A stretch of 64,000 bases of DNA, from contig DKFJ01000012.1 of assembly GCA_002452335.1 (NCBI GenBank), positions 370,949-434,948 of the forward strand, given 5' to 3'. This DNA comes from Deferribacteraceae bacterium UBA6799. Its GTDB lineage: Bacteria; Chrysiogenota; Deferribacteres; Deferribacterales; Geovibrionaceae. Under the pieces are notes generated by a model. That model had not been told where the DNA came from, searched no databases, and was given only the letters and a program-made list of their open reading frames with translations. Position 1 is the first letter of the stretch, and every line of letters starts with the position of its first letter. Of this stretch, positions 1 to 7,971 are shown piece by piece. The position numbers and the translations under genes were made by a program.

Positions 1-43
1 GCGGGGTAAAAGATAGTATCAATTTATATTAAGAGGTGTCCGC

Positions 44-664
44 TTGATAGCAAAAGAGGGTTTTCCCTTTGTACTCGGTTCATTAGCCGTTTTTCTGATT
101 CTCATCATCTTCCCGGTGAAGCTGGTTCTGTTCATCACGGCAGTTTTCGGCGCTTTCTGTCTCTGGTTTTTCAGAGATCCCGAACGCTCCATCCCGCCGT
201 ATAAAGATGTTGTGGTATCCCCCGCTGACGGCAAAGTGATCGAGGTGCACACCGTGGAACACAACGGAAGCGCACACACCAAGATCAGCATATTCATGAA
301 CGTGTTCAACGTGCACGTCAACCGCATGCCCATCACAGGCAAGGTGACCTCCGTTACACACAAAGAAGGCAAATTTCTGCCCGCCGACCGTCCGGACGCG
401 TCATATGAAAACGAACAAAATATCATAGAAGTCGAAACAAGTTACGGCAATATCACTGTAAAACAGATAGCCGGACTGATCGCCCGCCGCACAGTCTGTT
501 ACGCCAAAGAGGGCGACACACTCCCCGTGGGAGACAGGCTGGGCATCATCAAGTTCTCTTCCAGACTGGAACTCTTCATACCGAAAGGATTTGACTTTTC
601 AGTTAAAAACGGCGATATTGTTAAGGCTGGCGAAACCATACTTGCCAAATATACAGGTGCTTAG
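44..664 (+). CDS. psd: phosphatidylserine decarboxylase (short PSD-A type)
   Basis: Decarboxylates phosphatidylserine to phosphatidylethanolamine at the inner membrane. The 206-residue length fits the short PSD-A class rather than the longer E. coli type. An N-terminal hydrophobic stretch (about residues 8-42) forms membrane segments. SPADG (59-63) and the block around HVNRMP are typical of the family. The self-cleavage site near the C terminus reads KFSSR (170-174), where many homologues have a Gly-Ser pair; Ser173 is the expected pyruvoyl precursor. The start is TTG at 44, with AAGAGGTG a few bases upstream. It is followed six bases later by pssA, with which it forms the phosphatidylethanolamine pathway. 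Bases 1-9 could be the end of an upstream gene (a TAA stop at 7-9), but too little is present to name it. Confidence 0.93.
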   Translation: MIAKEGFPFVLGSLAVFLILIIFPVKLVLFITAVFGAFCLWFFRDPERSIPPYKDVVVSPADGKVIEVHTVEHNGSAHTKISIFMNVFNVHVNRMPITGKVTSVTHKEGKFLPADRPDASYENEQNIIEVETSYGNITVKQIAGLIARRTVCYAKEGDTLPVGDRLGIIKFSSRLELFIPKGFDFSVKNGDIVKAGETILAKYTGA

Positions 665-669
665 ATAAA

Positions 670-1419
670 ATGAACCCCGCTATACAGAATAAAAACTATG
701 TACTGCCGAACCTCGTGACAATCATGGGGCTCTTCTGCGGATTTTATTCAATCATAGCCTCATTGAAAGGAAACTACACCCACGCCGCCAGCGCCACTCT
801 TGTCGCTTTCATCTTTGACGGCATGGACGGTAAAATAGCAAGACTTATGAATGCCACCAGCGATTTCGGGATTCAGCTCGACTCGCTCAGCGACCTCGTT
901 TCTTTCGGTGTCGCTCCCGGTATTCTCGTATATAAATGGGCTCTCGAGCCTTACGGCAGACTCGGCTGGATGGCCGCTTTTCTCTTTGTGGCGTGCGGCG
1001 CTCTTCGTCTTGCCCGCTTCAACGTAATGACTAAAAAAATCGACCCCAGATATTTCATAGGGTTGCCCATCCCTGCTGCTGCGGGCGTTGTGGCTGCCAG
1101 CGTGTTATTTGTGAAGGATCAGTTCGGCGACCCCGAATCCATCACCCTTCCCATCTGGTTCACACTTACAATCTATATTCTCGCCTTCCTCATGGTGAGC
1201 AACGTCAGATATTACAGCGGCAAAACACTTTTTCAGCAGAAATCTTACAATGTACTTGTAATGTTTGTTCTGTTAATATTTGTCGTTGGTCTTATACCTG
1301 AAATATCTCTATTCGTGCTATCAGTAGGTTACGCGCTAAGCGGTCTGCTGCTAGCAGCGTTTAAAAAACTGAAACACCCATCGGGGCAGACTGAGGACGA
1401 CTTCAGCGAGCAGATGTGA
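670..1419 (+). CDS. pssA: CDP-diacylglycerol--serine O-phosphatidyltransferase
   Basis: Makes phosphatidylserine from CDP-diacylglycerol and serine, the substrate of the psd product encoded just upstream. The 249-residue protein is a polytopic membrane enzyme. The CDP-alcohol phosphotransferase signature D-x2-D-G-x2-A-R-x8-G-x3-D-x3-D is complete at residues 50-75. The remainder is a series of hydrophobic helices ending in a short charged tail. Only five bases separate it from psd, so the two are co-transcribed. The stop codon lies inside a small hairpin followed by a T run, and a second, stronger terminator follows about 30 bases later. Confidence 0.95.
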   Translation: MNPAIQNKNYVLPNLVTIMGLFCGFYSIIASLKGNYTHAASATLVAFIFDGMDGKIARLMNATSDFGIQLDSLSDLVSFGVAPGILVYKWALEPYGRLGWMAAFLFVACGALRLARFNVMTKKIDPRYFIGLPIPAAAGVVAASVLFVKDQFGDPESITLPIWFTLTIYILAFLMVSNVRYYSGKTLFQQKSYNVLVMFVLLIFVVGLIPEISLFVLSVGYALSGLLLAAFKKLKHPSGQTEDDFSEQM

Positions 1420-1484
1420 CACGGCGTCACGTCTTTTTTGAGCAAGCGAAGGCCTCAGCCCGAAAGGGTTGGGGCTTTTTTTTT
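1414..1484 (+). terminator. tandem terminator hairpins after pssA
   Basis: Two stem-loops with T tracts lie in a row. The first pairs GTGAC with GTCAC around the pssA stop and is followed by six Ts. The second pairs CCTCAGCCC with GGGTTGGGG across a GAAA loop (about 1453-1474) and is followed by nine Ts. They separate pssA from leuA, or could act as an attenuator if transcription of leuA starts upstream. Confidence 0.75.
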
Positions 1485-1512
1485 CGATATTTTTATGGAG
1501 GAGGACAAAACT

Positions 1513-1542
1513 ATGCTATGCGGACTAGACAACAACAATTGA
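1513..1542 (+). CDS. putative 9-residue leader peptide upstream of leuA
   Basis: A nine-codon ORF reading MLCGLDNNN has a strong ribosome binding site (GGAGGAGG, 1497-1504) eight bases before its ATG. Two of its nine codons are leucine CTA (codons 2 and 5). It ends 34 bases before leuA, and its stop overlaps the ATG of a second mini-ORF (TGATG). The product of leuA commits carbon to leucine, so a leucine-sensing leader is the obvious hypothesis. The strong terminator lies before this ORF rather than after it, so classical transcription attenuation does not fit; control at the level of leuA translation would. Confidence 0.45.
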   Translation: MLCGLDNNN

Positions 1543-1571
1543 TGAGTATACAAATAATAATTAAGGAGTAA
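1542..1571 (+). CDS. second mini-ORF directly before leuA
   Basis: Nine codons reading MSIQIIIKE start on the overlapping TGATG of the first mini-ORF. They end in TAA five bases before the leuA ATG, so the leuA ribosome binding site (AAGGAG, 1563-1568) lies inside it. Four of nine codons are isoleucine. A ribosome crossing it would cover or uncover the leuA binding site. It has no ribosome binding site of its own and would depend on coupling to the first mini-ORF. It could equally be chance. Confidence 0.25.
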   Translation: MSIQIIIKE

Positions 1572-1576
1572 GAACT

Positions 1577-3136
1577 ATGTCTAAAAGAAAGATCATGATT
1601 TTCGACACCACATTGAGAGACGGCGAACAGGCTCCCGGGTTCTCCATGAACACAGAAGAGAAGATTAAAATGGCGCTCCAGATAGAAAAAATGGGCGTGG
1701 ATGTTATGGAGGCAGGATTCCCCATCTCATCACCCGGCGATTTTGAGGCTGTCAGCCGTGTCGCCGCTGTAATCAAAAACTGCGGTGTGGCAGGTCTCTG
1801 CCGCGCTAATAAAAAAGATATAGATGTGGGCTGGGACGCTCTGAAAGGCGCTGTCCGCCCCAGAATACACACTTTCCTCGCCACCAGCGACATACATCTT
1901 CAGTATAAGCTGAAAAAATCCAGAGAAGAGGCTCTTCAGATAGCTATTGACGCTGTGAAATACGCCAGAAACCTCTGCGATGATGTTGAGTTCAGCGCCG
2001 AAGACGCCACCAGAAGCGACATAGACTTCCTCTGCAAAGTAGTGGAAGAGATAATCAAAGCGGGCGCCAGCACAGTCAACCTTCCCGACACAGTGGGTTA
2101 CACCGTGCCTATGGAGTTCGACAAAATAATCTCCGCCATCATGAACAGAGTCCCCAACGTGGACAAAGCCAGAATATCCGTACACTGCCATAACGACCTC
2201 GGTCTCGCCGTGGCTAACTCGCTCACAGCGGTTAAGGCGGGCGCCAGCCAGGTGGAATGTACCATCAACGGTATCGGCGAAAGAGCGGGCAACTGTTCTC
2301 TCGAAGAAGTTATCATGGGCATGACAGTGCGCAAGGATGTGTTTGACGATGTCGAGTTCGGTGTGAACACAAAAGAGATCTACCGCTCAAGCAAACTGCT
2401 CACAGGCATCACAGGAATAAACGTCCAGCCTAACAAAGCGATCGTGGGCAAAAATGCCTTCGCTCACGAAGCGGGCATACATCAGGACGGCGTACTTAAA
2501 AACCGCCTCACATATGAGATCATGACACCTGAAAGCGTGGGATATCCCGCCAACAGCCTTGTTCTCGGCAAACACTCCGGACGCAACGCCTTCTTCCAGA
2601 GGCTCAAGGCTCTCGGATTCGAGCTGGACGAGGCTGAGTCTCAGGCGGCTTTCGAGTCATTCAAAGTCCTCGCCGATAAAAAGAAAGAGGTCTTTGACGA
2701 AGATATCGAAAACATGGTTCTCAACCAGACATCCGGCGCGCAGAACATGTTCGAGCTGGACAGAGTAAACATATTCAGCGGAAACACAGCCATCCCCACA
2801 GCCACAGTAAGACTGAAAGTGGGCGACAACCAGCTCGTGACTGACGCATCCATCGGCGATGGTCCCGTTGACGCCGCTATGAAAGCTATCGAGAGGATAG
2901 CCGGTGTCCCCGGACGCCTGAAAACATATCAGATCAAGGCGCTCACAGAGGGAAAAGACGCTCAGGGCGAGGTAACAGTCTCCGCCGAGTTCGAACAGTG
3001 CGGATACACCGTCAGAGGAAAAGGAGCGGATACGGATATCGTTGTCGCCAGCGCCAAGGCATACCTTGACGCTCTGAACAAGTATATGAACAGAAAGGAT
3101 AGTAAAGTTTCTCAGAAAGTAGAGGAAACTATCTAA
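1577..3136 (+). CDS. leuA: 2-isopropylmalate synthase
   Basis: Condenses 2-ketoisovalerate with acetyl-CoA, the first step of leucine synthesis. At 519 residues it has the full length of the family. The catalytic TIM barrel starts with the DTTLRDGEQAPG block (10-21). The metal-binding HCHND motif is at 203-207 and a GERAGN block follows. GKHSGRNAF marks the linker region, and the C-terminal part (about 390-519) is the allosteric leucine-binding domain. Retention of that domain argues for LeuA rather than the related homocitrate synthase, which this window encodes separately as nifV. The ribosome binding site is AAGGAG, seven bases before ATG. Two mini-ORFs precede it and may regulate it. Confidence 0.95.
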   Translation: MSKRKIMIFDTTLRDGEQAPGFSMNTEEKIKMALQIEKMGVDVMEAGFPISSPGDFEAVSRVAAVIKNCGVAGLCRANKKDIDVGWDALKGAVRPRIHTFLATSDIHLQYKLKKSREEALQIAIDAVKYARNLCDDVEFSAEDATRSDIDFLCKVVEEIIKAGASTVNLPDTVGYTVPMEFDKIISAIMNRVPNVDKARISVHCHNDLGLAVANSLTAVKAGASQVECTINGIGERAGNCSLEEVIMGMTVRKDVFDDVEFGVNTKEIYRSSKLLTGITGINVQPNKAIVGKNAFAHEAGIHQDGVLKNRLTYEIMTPESVGYPANSLVLGKHSGRNAFFQRLKALGFELDEAESQAAFESFKVLADKKKEVFDEDIENMVLNQTSGAQNMFELDRVNIFSGNTAIPTATVRLKVGDNQLVTDASIGDGPVDAAMKAIERIAGVPGRLKTYQIKALTEGKDAQGEVTVSAEFEQCGYTVRGKGADTDIVVASAKAYLDALNKYMNRKDSKVSQKVEETI

Positions 3137-3155
3137 TTAGATATTTAACAAAGAA

Positions 3156-3184
3156 TTGATATGGTGTATAGTAATCCATATTAT
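3156..3184 (+). promoter_or_regulatory. sigma-70 type promoter for the chemoreceptor
   Basis: TTGATA (3156-3161) and TATTAT (3179-3184) are separated by exactly 17 bases and lie in the only gap before the chemoreceptor gene. The predicted transcription start is about ten bases before its ATG, close to the ribosome binding site. Confidence 0.5.
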
Positions 3185-3201
3185 TTTTTGGGAGTTTGTC
3201 G

Positions 3202-4917
3202 ATGAAATTACATGTCAAGATAATTCTATTTGTCGCTTTAACAGTTCTGCTGGGTATGACTGTGCTTTTCACAGTAAACTTTTTTCAGATGAAGAAGAAT
3301 CTGTTCGACGCTCAGGTACAGAGAGCGAGAAGCTTTGTGCTGGCTGCGGAAGGAGTCAGGGAATACATGGCGATGGCCGCTGAGGCGGGCGTGTATGACG
3401 AGAGCATAAAGCAGGATCTCAGCAAGTTTCTGCTGACAGTTCCGATAGTCGGCTCTATGAAGGTCATGGAGCTGAAGACGGAGGAAGCAGGGCTGAAATT
3501 CAAAGTACCTAAGATATCACCCAGAAATCCGAAGAACACTCCGGATGAGATTGACCTTATAGCTCTGAAAGAGCTTGGAAAGCTGGATAAAGGCACAGGC
3601 AACACGCCTGAATATGTGTATCACGATACAGCCGGATCACAAATCAGATATTATAAAGCTGTGCGTCTGAGCAAGATGTGCGAATCATGCCACGGCGACC
3701 CAAGCATGTCTCAGGATCTTTGGGGCAACAGCGACGGGTTAGACCCGACCGGCGTAAAGATGGAAAACTGGAAAGAAGGCGAACTGCACGGAGCTTTTGA
3801 GATATTCGTTCCCACAGCCCCCATCTATTCAGCCATCACCAGAAACCTTATCGTTTCCGGATTCATCTTTCTGGGCGTGACCATTGTGATACTGCTGATA
3901 CTCTATCTCATCAACTCCAGATACATCTTCAAACGTCTGGAGAAGGTGAACGATGCTCTGCACAAGATAGCTGCGGGTGATTTCACAGTCCGCATGGAAG
4001 TGATATCTAATGATGAAGTGGACGAGCTGGTGAAATCCACCAACAAAATGGCATCAGACGTCAGCGAAGCGCTCAGCGTGGTTGCCGATTCCGTGGCGTC
4101 TCTGGCGTCCACATCAGCGGAGCTCTCCAGCAACGCCGAAACCATCGCCTCCGGAGCCATAGAACAATCAGAGATGGCTGCCAGCACTGCGTCCGCTGTG
4201 GAAGAGGTTAACTCCACCGTAATAGAAGTGGCTCAGAACGCCGCAAACGTATCCAACAGCGCCGAAGAGGCGAGCAACTCTGTCACCGCCGGACATTCTC
4301 TGGTGGAACAGACCAGAAACATGATGGAGCAGATAGCCTCCACTGTTTCCGACTCCGCCGCCACAGTGCGCAAGCTGGGCGAGAGCAGCGAACAGATCGG
4401 TCAGATCATTCAGGTTATCGATGACATAGCCGACCAGACAAACCTTCTGGCGCTCAACGCCGCTATCGAAGCGGCAAGAGCCGGCGAACACGGACGTGGA
4501 TTCGCCGTGGTGGCTGACGAAGTGCGCAAGCTGGCTGAAAAGACAGTTAAAGCCACTCAGGAGATAGCCGAGATGATACAGGGCATTCAGGCAGACACAG
4601 GCGGAGCTGTGGCAGGAATGTTCGAAGGCGTTCAGCAGGTGGAACAGGGTCAGAAAAAGGCGGAAGAGGCGAAAGAGGCTCTGGATGTTATCCAGACCAA
4701 CGTCAGAAACGTCTCCAACGAAGTGGATATGATAGCCAGAGCCACCGAAGAGCAGGCATCGGCCACAGAGATGATGGCGCAGAGCATAGAGAATATCTCA
4801 CGGATCACCGGAGAGAACTCTCTGGCGTCCAAAGAGACCGCTATGGCTGTGGAACAGCTGAGCCATCTGGCGGCAGATCTTCAGAATCTCGTAAGCAGGT
4901 TCAAAACCATAAAATAA
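3202..4917 (+). CDS. methyl-accepting chemotaxis protein with haem-binding sensor domain
   Basis: A membrane chemoreceptor of 571 residues. A first transmembrane helix (about 5-25) is followed by a periplasmic domain of the DUF3365/Tll0287-like type. This carries a c-haem attachment motif, CESCH (160-164), suggesting redox or gas sensing. A second transmembrane helix (about 212-237), a HAMP linker and the long cytoplasmic coiled coil follow. The conserved hairpin tip, with DQTNLLALNAAIEAARAGE, is near 410-430. ATG at 3202 is preferred over an in-frame TTG at 3196 because GGGAG sits seven bases upstream of it. It is a single-gene unit between a promoter and a terminator. A histidine kinase at 19137 has the same kind of sensor domain. 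Confidence 0.93.
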   Translation: MKLHVKIILFVALTVLLGMTVLFTVNFFQMKKNLFDAQVQRARSFVLAAEGVREYMAMAAEAGVYDESIKQDLSKFLLTVPIVGSMKVMELKTEEAGLKFKVPKISPRNPKNTPDEIDLIALKELGKLDKGTGNTPEYVYHDTAGSQIRYYKAVRLSKMCESCHGDPSMSQDLWGNSDGLDPTGVKMENWKEGELHGAFEIFVPTAPIYSAITRNLIVSGFIFLGVTIVILLILYLINSRYIFKRLEKVNDALHKIAAGDFTVRMEVISNDEVDELVKSTNKMASDVSEALSVVADSVASLASTSAELSSNAETIASGAIEQSEMAASTASAVEEVNSTVIEVAQNAANVSNSAEEASNSVTAGHSLVEQTRNMMEQIASTVSDSAATVRKLGESSEQIGQIIQVIDDIADQTNLLALNAAIEAARAGEHGRGFAVVADEVRKLAEKTVKATQEIAEMIQGIQADTGGAVAGMFEGVQQVEQGQKKAEEAKEALDVIQTNVRNVSNEVDMIARATEEQASATEMMAQSIENISRITGENSLASKETAMAVEQLSHLAADLQNLVSRFKTIK

Positions 4918-4945
4918 CGGCAGTCATGCCGATGATATTCAGATA

Positions 4946-4971
4946 AAGGCGGGCATAATGTCCGCCTTTTT
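4946..4971 (+). terminator. terminator after the chemoreceptor
   Basis: AAGGCGG pairs with CCGCCTT around a short loop and is followed by a T run. It closes the chemoreceptor unit. Confidence 0.85.
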
Positions 4972-5084
4972 TATGCCGAAAGACATTTTAAACTTTACCA
5001 ATCACACTAGATTTGGTTATAATCATCACTCTTTTCTCAAATCTTACTAAAAATATAATTTTAAAAGATATATCGGAGGATCAA

Positions 5085-5834
5085 ATGGCCGGACACAGTA
5101 AATGGGCAAACATAAAACACCGCAAAGCGGCTCAGGACGCCAAGAAAGGCAAGGCGTTCACAAAAGTAGCCAAAGAGATTATGGTGGCGGTTAAAGAGGG
5201 CGGACCGGATCCCCTCATGAACTCACGTCTCAGACTTGCTCTGGATAAGGCCAAGGAATGCAACCTGCCGAAAGACAACGTGGACAGAGCTATCAAAAAA
5301 GGTACGGGAGAAGGCAGCGAAAATGCCTTCGAAGAGATAAACTACGAAGGATACGGACCCGGCGGCGTCGCCATTCTGGTTTGCGCTCTCACAGACAACA
5401 GAAACCGCACAGTGGCGGAAGTGAGAAGCACCATGAACAAAAAAGGCGGCAGCATGGGCGAGGCTGGATGCGTGGCTTGGATATTCGAGTCAAAAGGCAT
5501 CATTGAGATCAGCAAGGAGAAGGCGGACGAGGAGGCTCTCTTCGAGCTGGCTCTGGAGCTGGGCGCTGACGATGTTTCTGACGAAGGAGATGTTTTCAAG
5601 ATCATCACCGAGCCTTCCGAATACTTCACCGTGAAAACAGGACTGGAAGAGAAAGGCTACGAGCTGAATTTCTCCGAAGTCACTAAAGAACCTAAAAATA
5701 AAATACCCCTCGGCGCTGACGATCTGAGAAAGCTCTTTAACATCACAGACGCTCTGGAAGAGCTGGATGATGTTCAGGAAGTCTTCTCCAACTTCGAGGC
5801 TGACGACGCCACAATGGCGGAGCTGGAAGGCTAA
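5085..5834 (+). CDS. yebC: YebC/PmpR family protein
   Basis: A 249-residue protein of the YebC/TACO1 family, variously reported as a DNA-binding regulator and as a factor that helps ribosomes through proline stretches. It starts with the family hallmark MAGHSKWANIKHRK. The start ATG at 5085 is placed by that motif and by GGAGGA four bases upstream; an in-frame extension to 5013 is not supported. The gene runs directly into ruvC, whose GTG follows the stop codon immediately. The yebC-ruvC-ruvA order is common in bacteria. Confidence 0.93.
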   Translation: MAGHSKWANIKHRKAAQDAKKGKAFTKVAKEIMVAVKEGGPDPLMNSRLRLALDKAKECNLPKDNVDRAIKKGTGEGSENAFEEINYEGYGPGGVAILVCALTDNRNRTVAEVRSTMNKKGGSMGEAGCVAWIFESKGIIEISKEKADEEALFELALELGADDVSDEGDVFKIITEPSEYFTVKTGLEEKGYELNFSEVTKEPKNKIPLGADDLRKLFNITDALEELDDVQEVFSNFEADDATMAELEG

Positions 5835-6323
5835 GTGCCGGAAATAGTCATGGGCATCGACCCCGGGCTGAACTGCACAGGCATAGGCGTTGTGCAGGTG
5901 TGGCCGGGCAAGGTGGAATATGTCGCCCACAGGCTGGTGCGTACGGACTCTAAAAATACTCTGCCCGAGAGACTCGCCGTGATATGCGCGGGTGTCAGAG
6001 AGGCGGTGGAGGAGTTCGCCCCCGCTCAGGCCGCTGTGGAGGATGTATTTTATTCCGTGAATGTTAAGAGCGCTATGCTTCTGGGACAGACCAGAGGAGC
6101 CATCATAGCCACACTTCTGTCAAAAGACCTGAAAGTGAGCGAGTTTACCGCTCTTCAGATAAAAAAAGCGGTGGTAGGATACGGAAAAGCGGACAAGACG
6201 CAGGTGAAACACATGGTTGAACTGCTTCTCGGACGCAAGATAGGCAATGTCCCGCTGGACGCCACAGACGCTCTGGCGTGCGGTATATGTCTGGGATTCA
6301 ACATAACCGGGAGGTTTGCATGA
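5835..6323 (+). CDS. ruvC: Holliday junction resolvase RuvC
   Basis: Cuts Holliday junctions during recombinational repair, guided by RuvAB. At 162 residues it has the usual length. The acidic catalytic residues of the RNase H-like fold are visible: Asp9 in GIDPG, Glu69 in VED, and Asp142 and Asp145 in the DATDA block. It starts with GTG at 5835, directly after the yebC stop. Its end overlaps ruvA by four bases (ATGA), indicating translational coupling. Confidence 0.95.
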   Translation: MPEIVMGIDPGLNCTGIGVVQVWPGKVEYVAHRLVRTDSKNTLPERLAVICAGVREAVEEFAPAQAAVEDVFYSVNVKSAMLLGQTRGAIIATLLSKDLKVSEFTALQIKKAVVGYGKADKTQVKHMVELLLGRKIGNVPLDATDALACGICLGFNITGRFA

Positions 6324-6898
6324 TATACAGTATCTCGGGAAAGCTCCTGACCAAAGGACTCAACACAGCCGTCATAGACACAGGCGCTGTTGCCTATGAA
6401 GTGTTCATATCGGCTGCCACATACAGAAATCTGCCCGCCACAGGGCATCAGGCAAATCTTTTCACCCACTTTGTTATGCGTGAGGACGCCGTGGCTCTCT
6501 ATGGCTTCTCAGCTATAGAGGAAAAAAACCTTTTTCTGCTCCTTCTCACCATATCCAAGATAGGACCGAAGCTGGCTCTTGCCATACTGTCCGCCATGGA
6601 TTCGAAAAAATTCATGAACGCCGTGGTGAACGGAGACGCCGGGCTCATATCAACTATCCCCGGCATAGGCAGAAAATCGGCTGAACGCATCATTCTGGAA
6701 CTGAAAGATAAATTCGGTCAGATAGCCGCTCAGGCAGGTGAGACATCTGCCGCCGGAAACACCGACGACGTGGTGAGCGCGCTGACAAATCTGGGATATT
6801 CCAGAGCTGACTGTCAGAAAGCGGTCAATAAAATATATAAGACGGACTCAGGGTTCGAGGAACTCTTCCGTCTGGCGCTGAAAGAACTGAGCCAATAA
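6320..6898 (+). CDS. ruvA: Holliday junction branch migration subunit RuvA
   Basis: Binds Holliday junctions as a tetramer and loads the RuvB helicase. The 192-residue protein begins MIYSISGKLL. It carries the N-terminal OB fold, the two helix-hairpin-helix motifs of domain II (PGIGRKSAERI is clear), and a C-terminal domain III that contacts RuvB. The ATG at 6320 overlaps the ruvC stop and has GGGAGG upstream; a longer in-frame start at 6278 inside ruvC is not needed. ruvB is not next to it, so it must lie elsewhere. Confidence 0.95.
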   Translation: MIYSISGKLLTKGLNTAVIDTGAVAYEVFISAATYRNLPATGHQANLFTHFVMREDAVALYGFSAIEEKNLFLLLLTISKIGPKLALAILSAMDSKKFMNAVVNGDAGLISTIPGIGRKSAERIILELKDKFGQIAAQAGETSAAGNTDDVVSALTNLGYSRADCQKAVNKIYKTDSGFEELFRLALKELSQ

Positions 6899-6901
6899 AA
6901 A

Positions 6902-6928
6902 AAGGCGGTCACCAGACCGCCTTATTTT
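6902..6928. terminator. bidirectional terminator between ruvA and the nitroreductase gene
   Basis: AAGGCGGTC (6902-6910) pairs with GACCGCCTT (6915-6923) across a four-base loop. A run of Ts lies on the plus side and As on the other side, so it can stop transcription of the two convergent genes. Confidence 0.88.
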
Positions 6929-6929
6929 T

Positions 6930-7508
6930 TTATATTTTCTTCAGCAGAACGTCTTCACTCTTATATTTCGGGACAAAGTGATTGCCGTCCTTATCCCTGT
7001 AATAAGCGACATCCCCTTCACAGTCGGTCAGAACCACATTCTCCACAGGATATCCGAAAGCCACAACCCAGAGCAGTTCGTATCTGTCCCCTGCCCCTGT
7101 CAGCCCGTTTATCTCTTTCTTAATACAGTTGCCTATCATGCAGCTCCCCACTCCCTTCTCCATGGCATAGAGGCACATGTTCTGCATGCTGATGCCGGAA
7201 TCCACCACGGCGTTTGCCACAGCAGGAGCTTCTTTATCAGCGTAAACACAGATATAGGCAACTGGGCGCTCGGACTCCACAGGACCGTCCCAGTCCTTCA
7301 GCCTGCCCGCCCATCTCAGATGCTGGTATATCTTTGCGCACATTTCATCCGTATTCACTGCTACATAGCGCAGAGGCTGAGCATTAGCGGCGGACTGAGC
7401 CAGCCTGGCGGCGTCTATCAGCTCAGACATGAATACATCGTCCAGCTTACGGGAATTGTCAAACCTGCGATAGGAACGGGTTTTCTTAATCAGATCAAGC
7501 ATATTCAT
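6930..7508 (-). CDS. nitroreductase family protein
   Basis: A small FMN-dependent oxidoreductase of about 192 residues, substrate unknown. The N terminus has the RSYRRF block that contacts the flavin phosphate. SAANAQPLRY follows, and the C-terminal half has the GIGSC-like GVGSCMIG segment of the family. The ATG at 7508 is chosen over an upstream TTG because AGAGGTGA sits seven bases before it. It diverges from the DUF2325 gene; the shared 127-base gap holds an iron-box-like palindrome that may affect both genes. Confidence 0.85.
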   Translation of the reverse strand: MNMLDLIKKTRSYRRFDNSRKLDDVFMSELIDAARLAQSAANAQPLRYVAVNTDEMCAKIYQHLRWAGRLKDWDGPVESERPVAYICVYADKEAPAVANAVVDSGISMQNMCLYAMEKGVGSCMIGNCIKKEINGLTGAGDRYELLWVVAFGYPVENVVLTDCEGDVAYYRDKDGNHFVPKYKSEDVLLKKI

Positions 7509-7587
7509 AATCAATCACCTCTTCTGCGATATTTTAATCTCTGGCATCCGCAAAATAAACAAAAAAATTGATTGACTTTTGAGCACT

Positions 7588-7614
7588 ATTGATATTAATT
7601 ATCAATATCATTTT
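7588..7614. promoter_or_regulatory. Fur-box-like operator over a promoter
   Basis: The near-palindrome ATTGATATTAATTATCAAT and following ATATCATTTT resemble the Fur iron box in composition and symmetry. It lies just downstream of a TTGACT element (7572-7577) and covers the expected -10 region of the DUF2325 gene. Repression by an iron-loaded Fur protein is inferred. Confidence 0.6.
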
Positions 7615-7635
7615 ATTGATTGAGGGTAAGTTGCT

Positions 7636-7971
7636 ATGAAAGTATGTATTATAGGCGGACTGCAAAGAAGAGAAAATGAATATCTGTCGGCACTGAAACA
7701 GATAGGATGCAAAGCGAAAGTGTTCAATGAGCTGAACAACTCCTTTGAAACCAGTGTCAAATGTACCAACTGCGTAGTATTCCTCACCAAGCTCGCCAGC
7801 CACAACATGATCAACAAAGCGAAGAATATCTGCCGCAAACATAACATCCCCTTCGTTTGCACAGATAAAACCAGCCCGGATTCCGTTAGCTGTATACTGA
7901 AAGAGGTGCTGGACTGCAAAGGCGACTGCGGAGGATGCCTGTTTCATGCTGACGCCAAGAAGGTGAACTGA
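7636..7971 (+). CDS. DUF2325 family protein
   Basis: A 111-residue protein of the DUF2325 family, whose function is not established. The fold begins with an alternating strand pattern (KVCIIGGLQRR). Mid-protein Cys-Val-Val-Phe and the histidines near 80 are family-like. Its C-terminal tail is rich in cysteine (CKGDCGGC), which could bind metal. The ATG at 7636 follows GAGGG. Its stop overlaps the start of the next gene, so the two are made together. The iron-box-like operator upstream suggests synthesis under iron limitation. Confidence 0.7.
   Translation: MKVCIIGGLQRRENEYLSALKQIGCKAKVFNELNNSFETSVKCTNCVVFLTKLASHNMINKAKNICRKHNIPFVCTDKTSPDSVSCILKEVLDCKGDCGGCLFHADAKKVN

Noticed and set aside
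1449..1576. T-box riboswitch before leuA
   Set aside because: No specifier stem or GGTGG-type T-box antiterminator sequence; only ordinary terminators and two mini-ORFs are visible.
3156..3383. 75-residue ORF overlapping the start of the chemoreceptor
   Set aside because: It is a different frame of the chemoreceptor leader and first codons, with no family resemblance.
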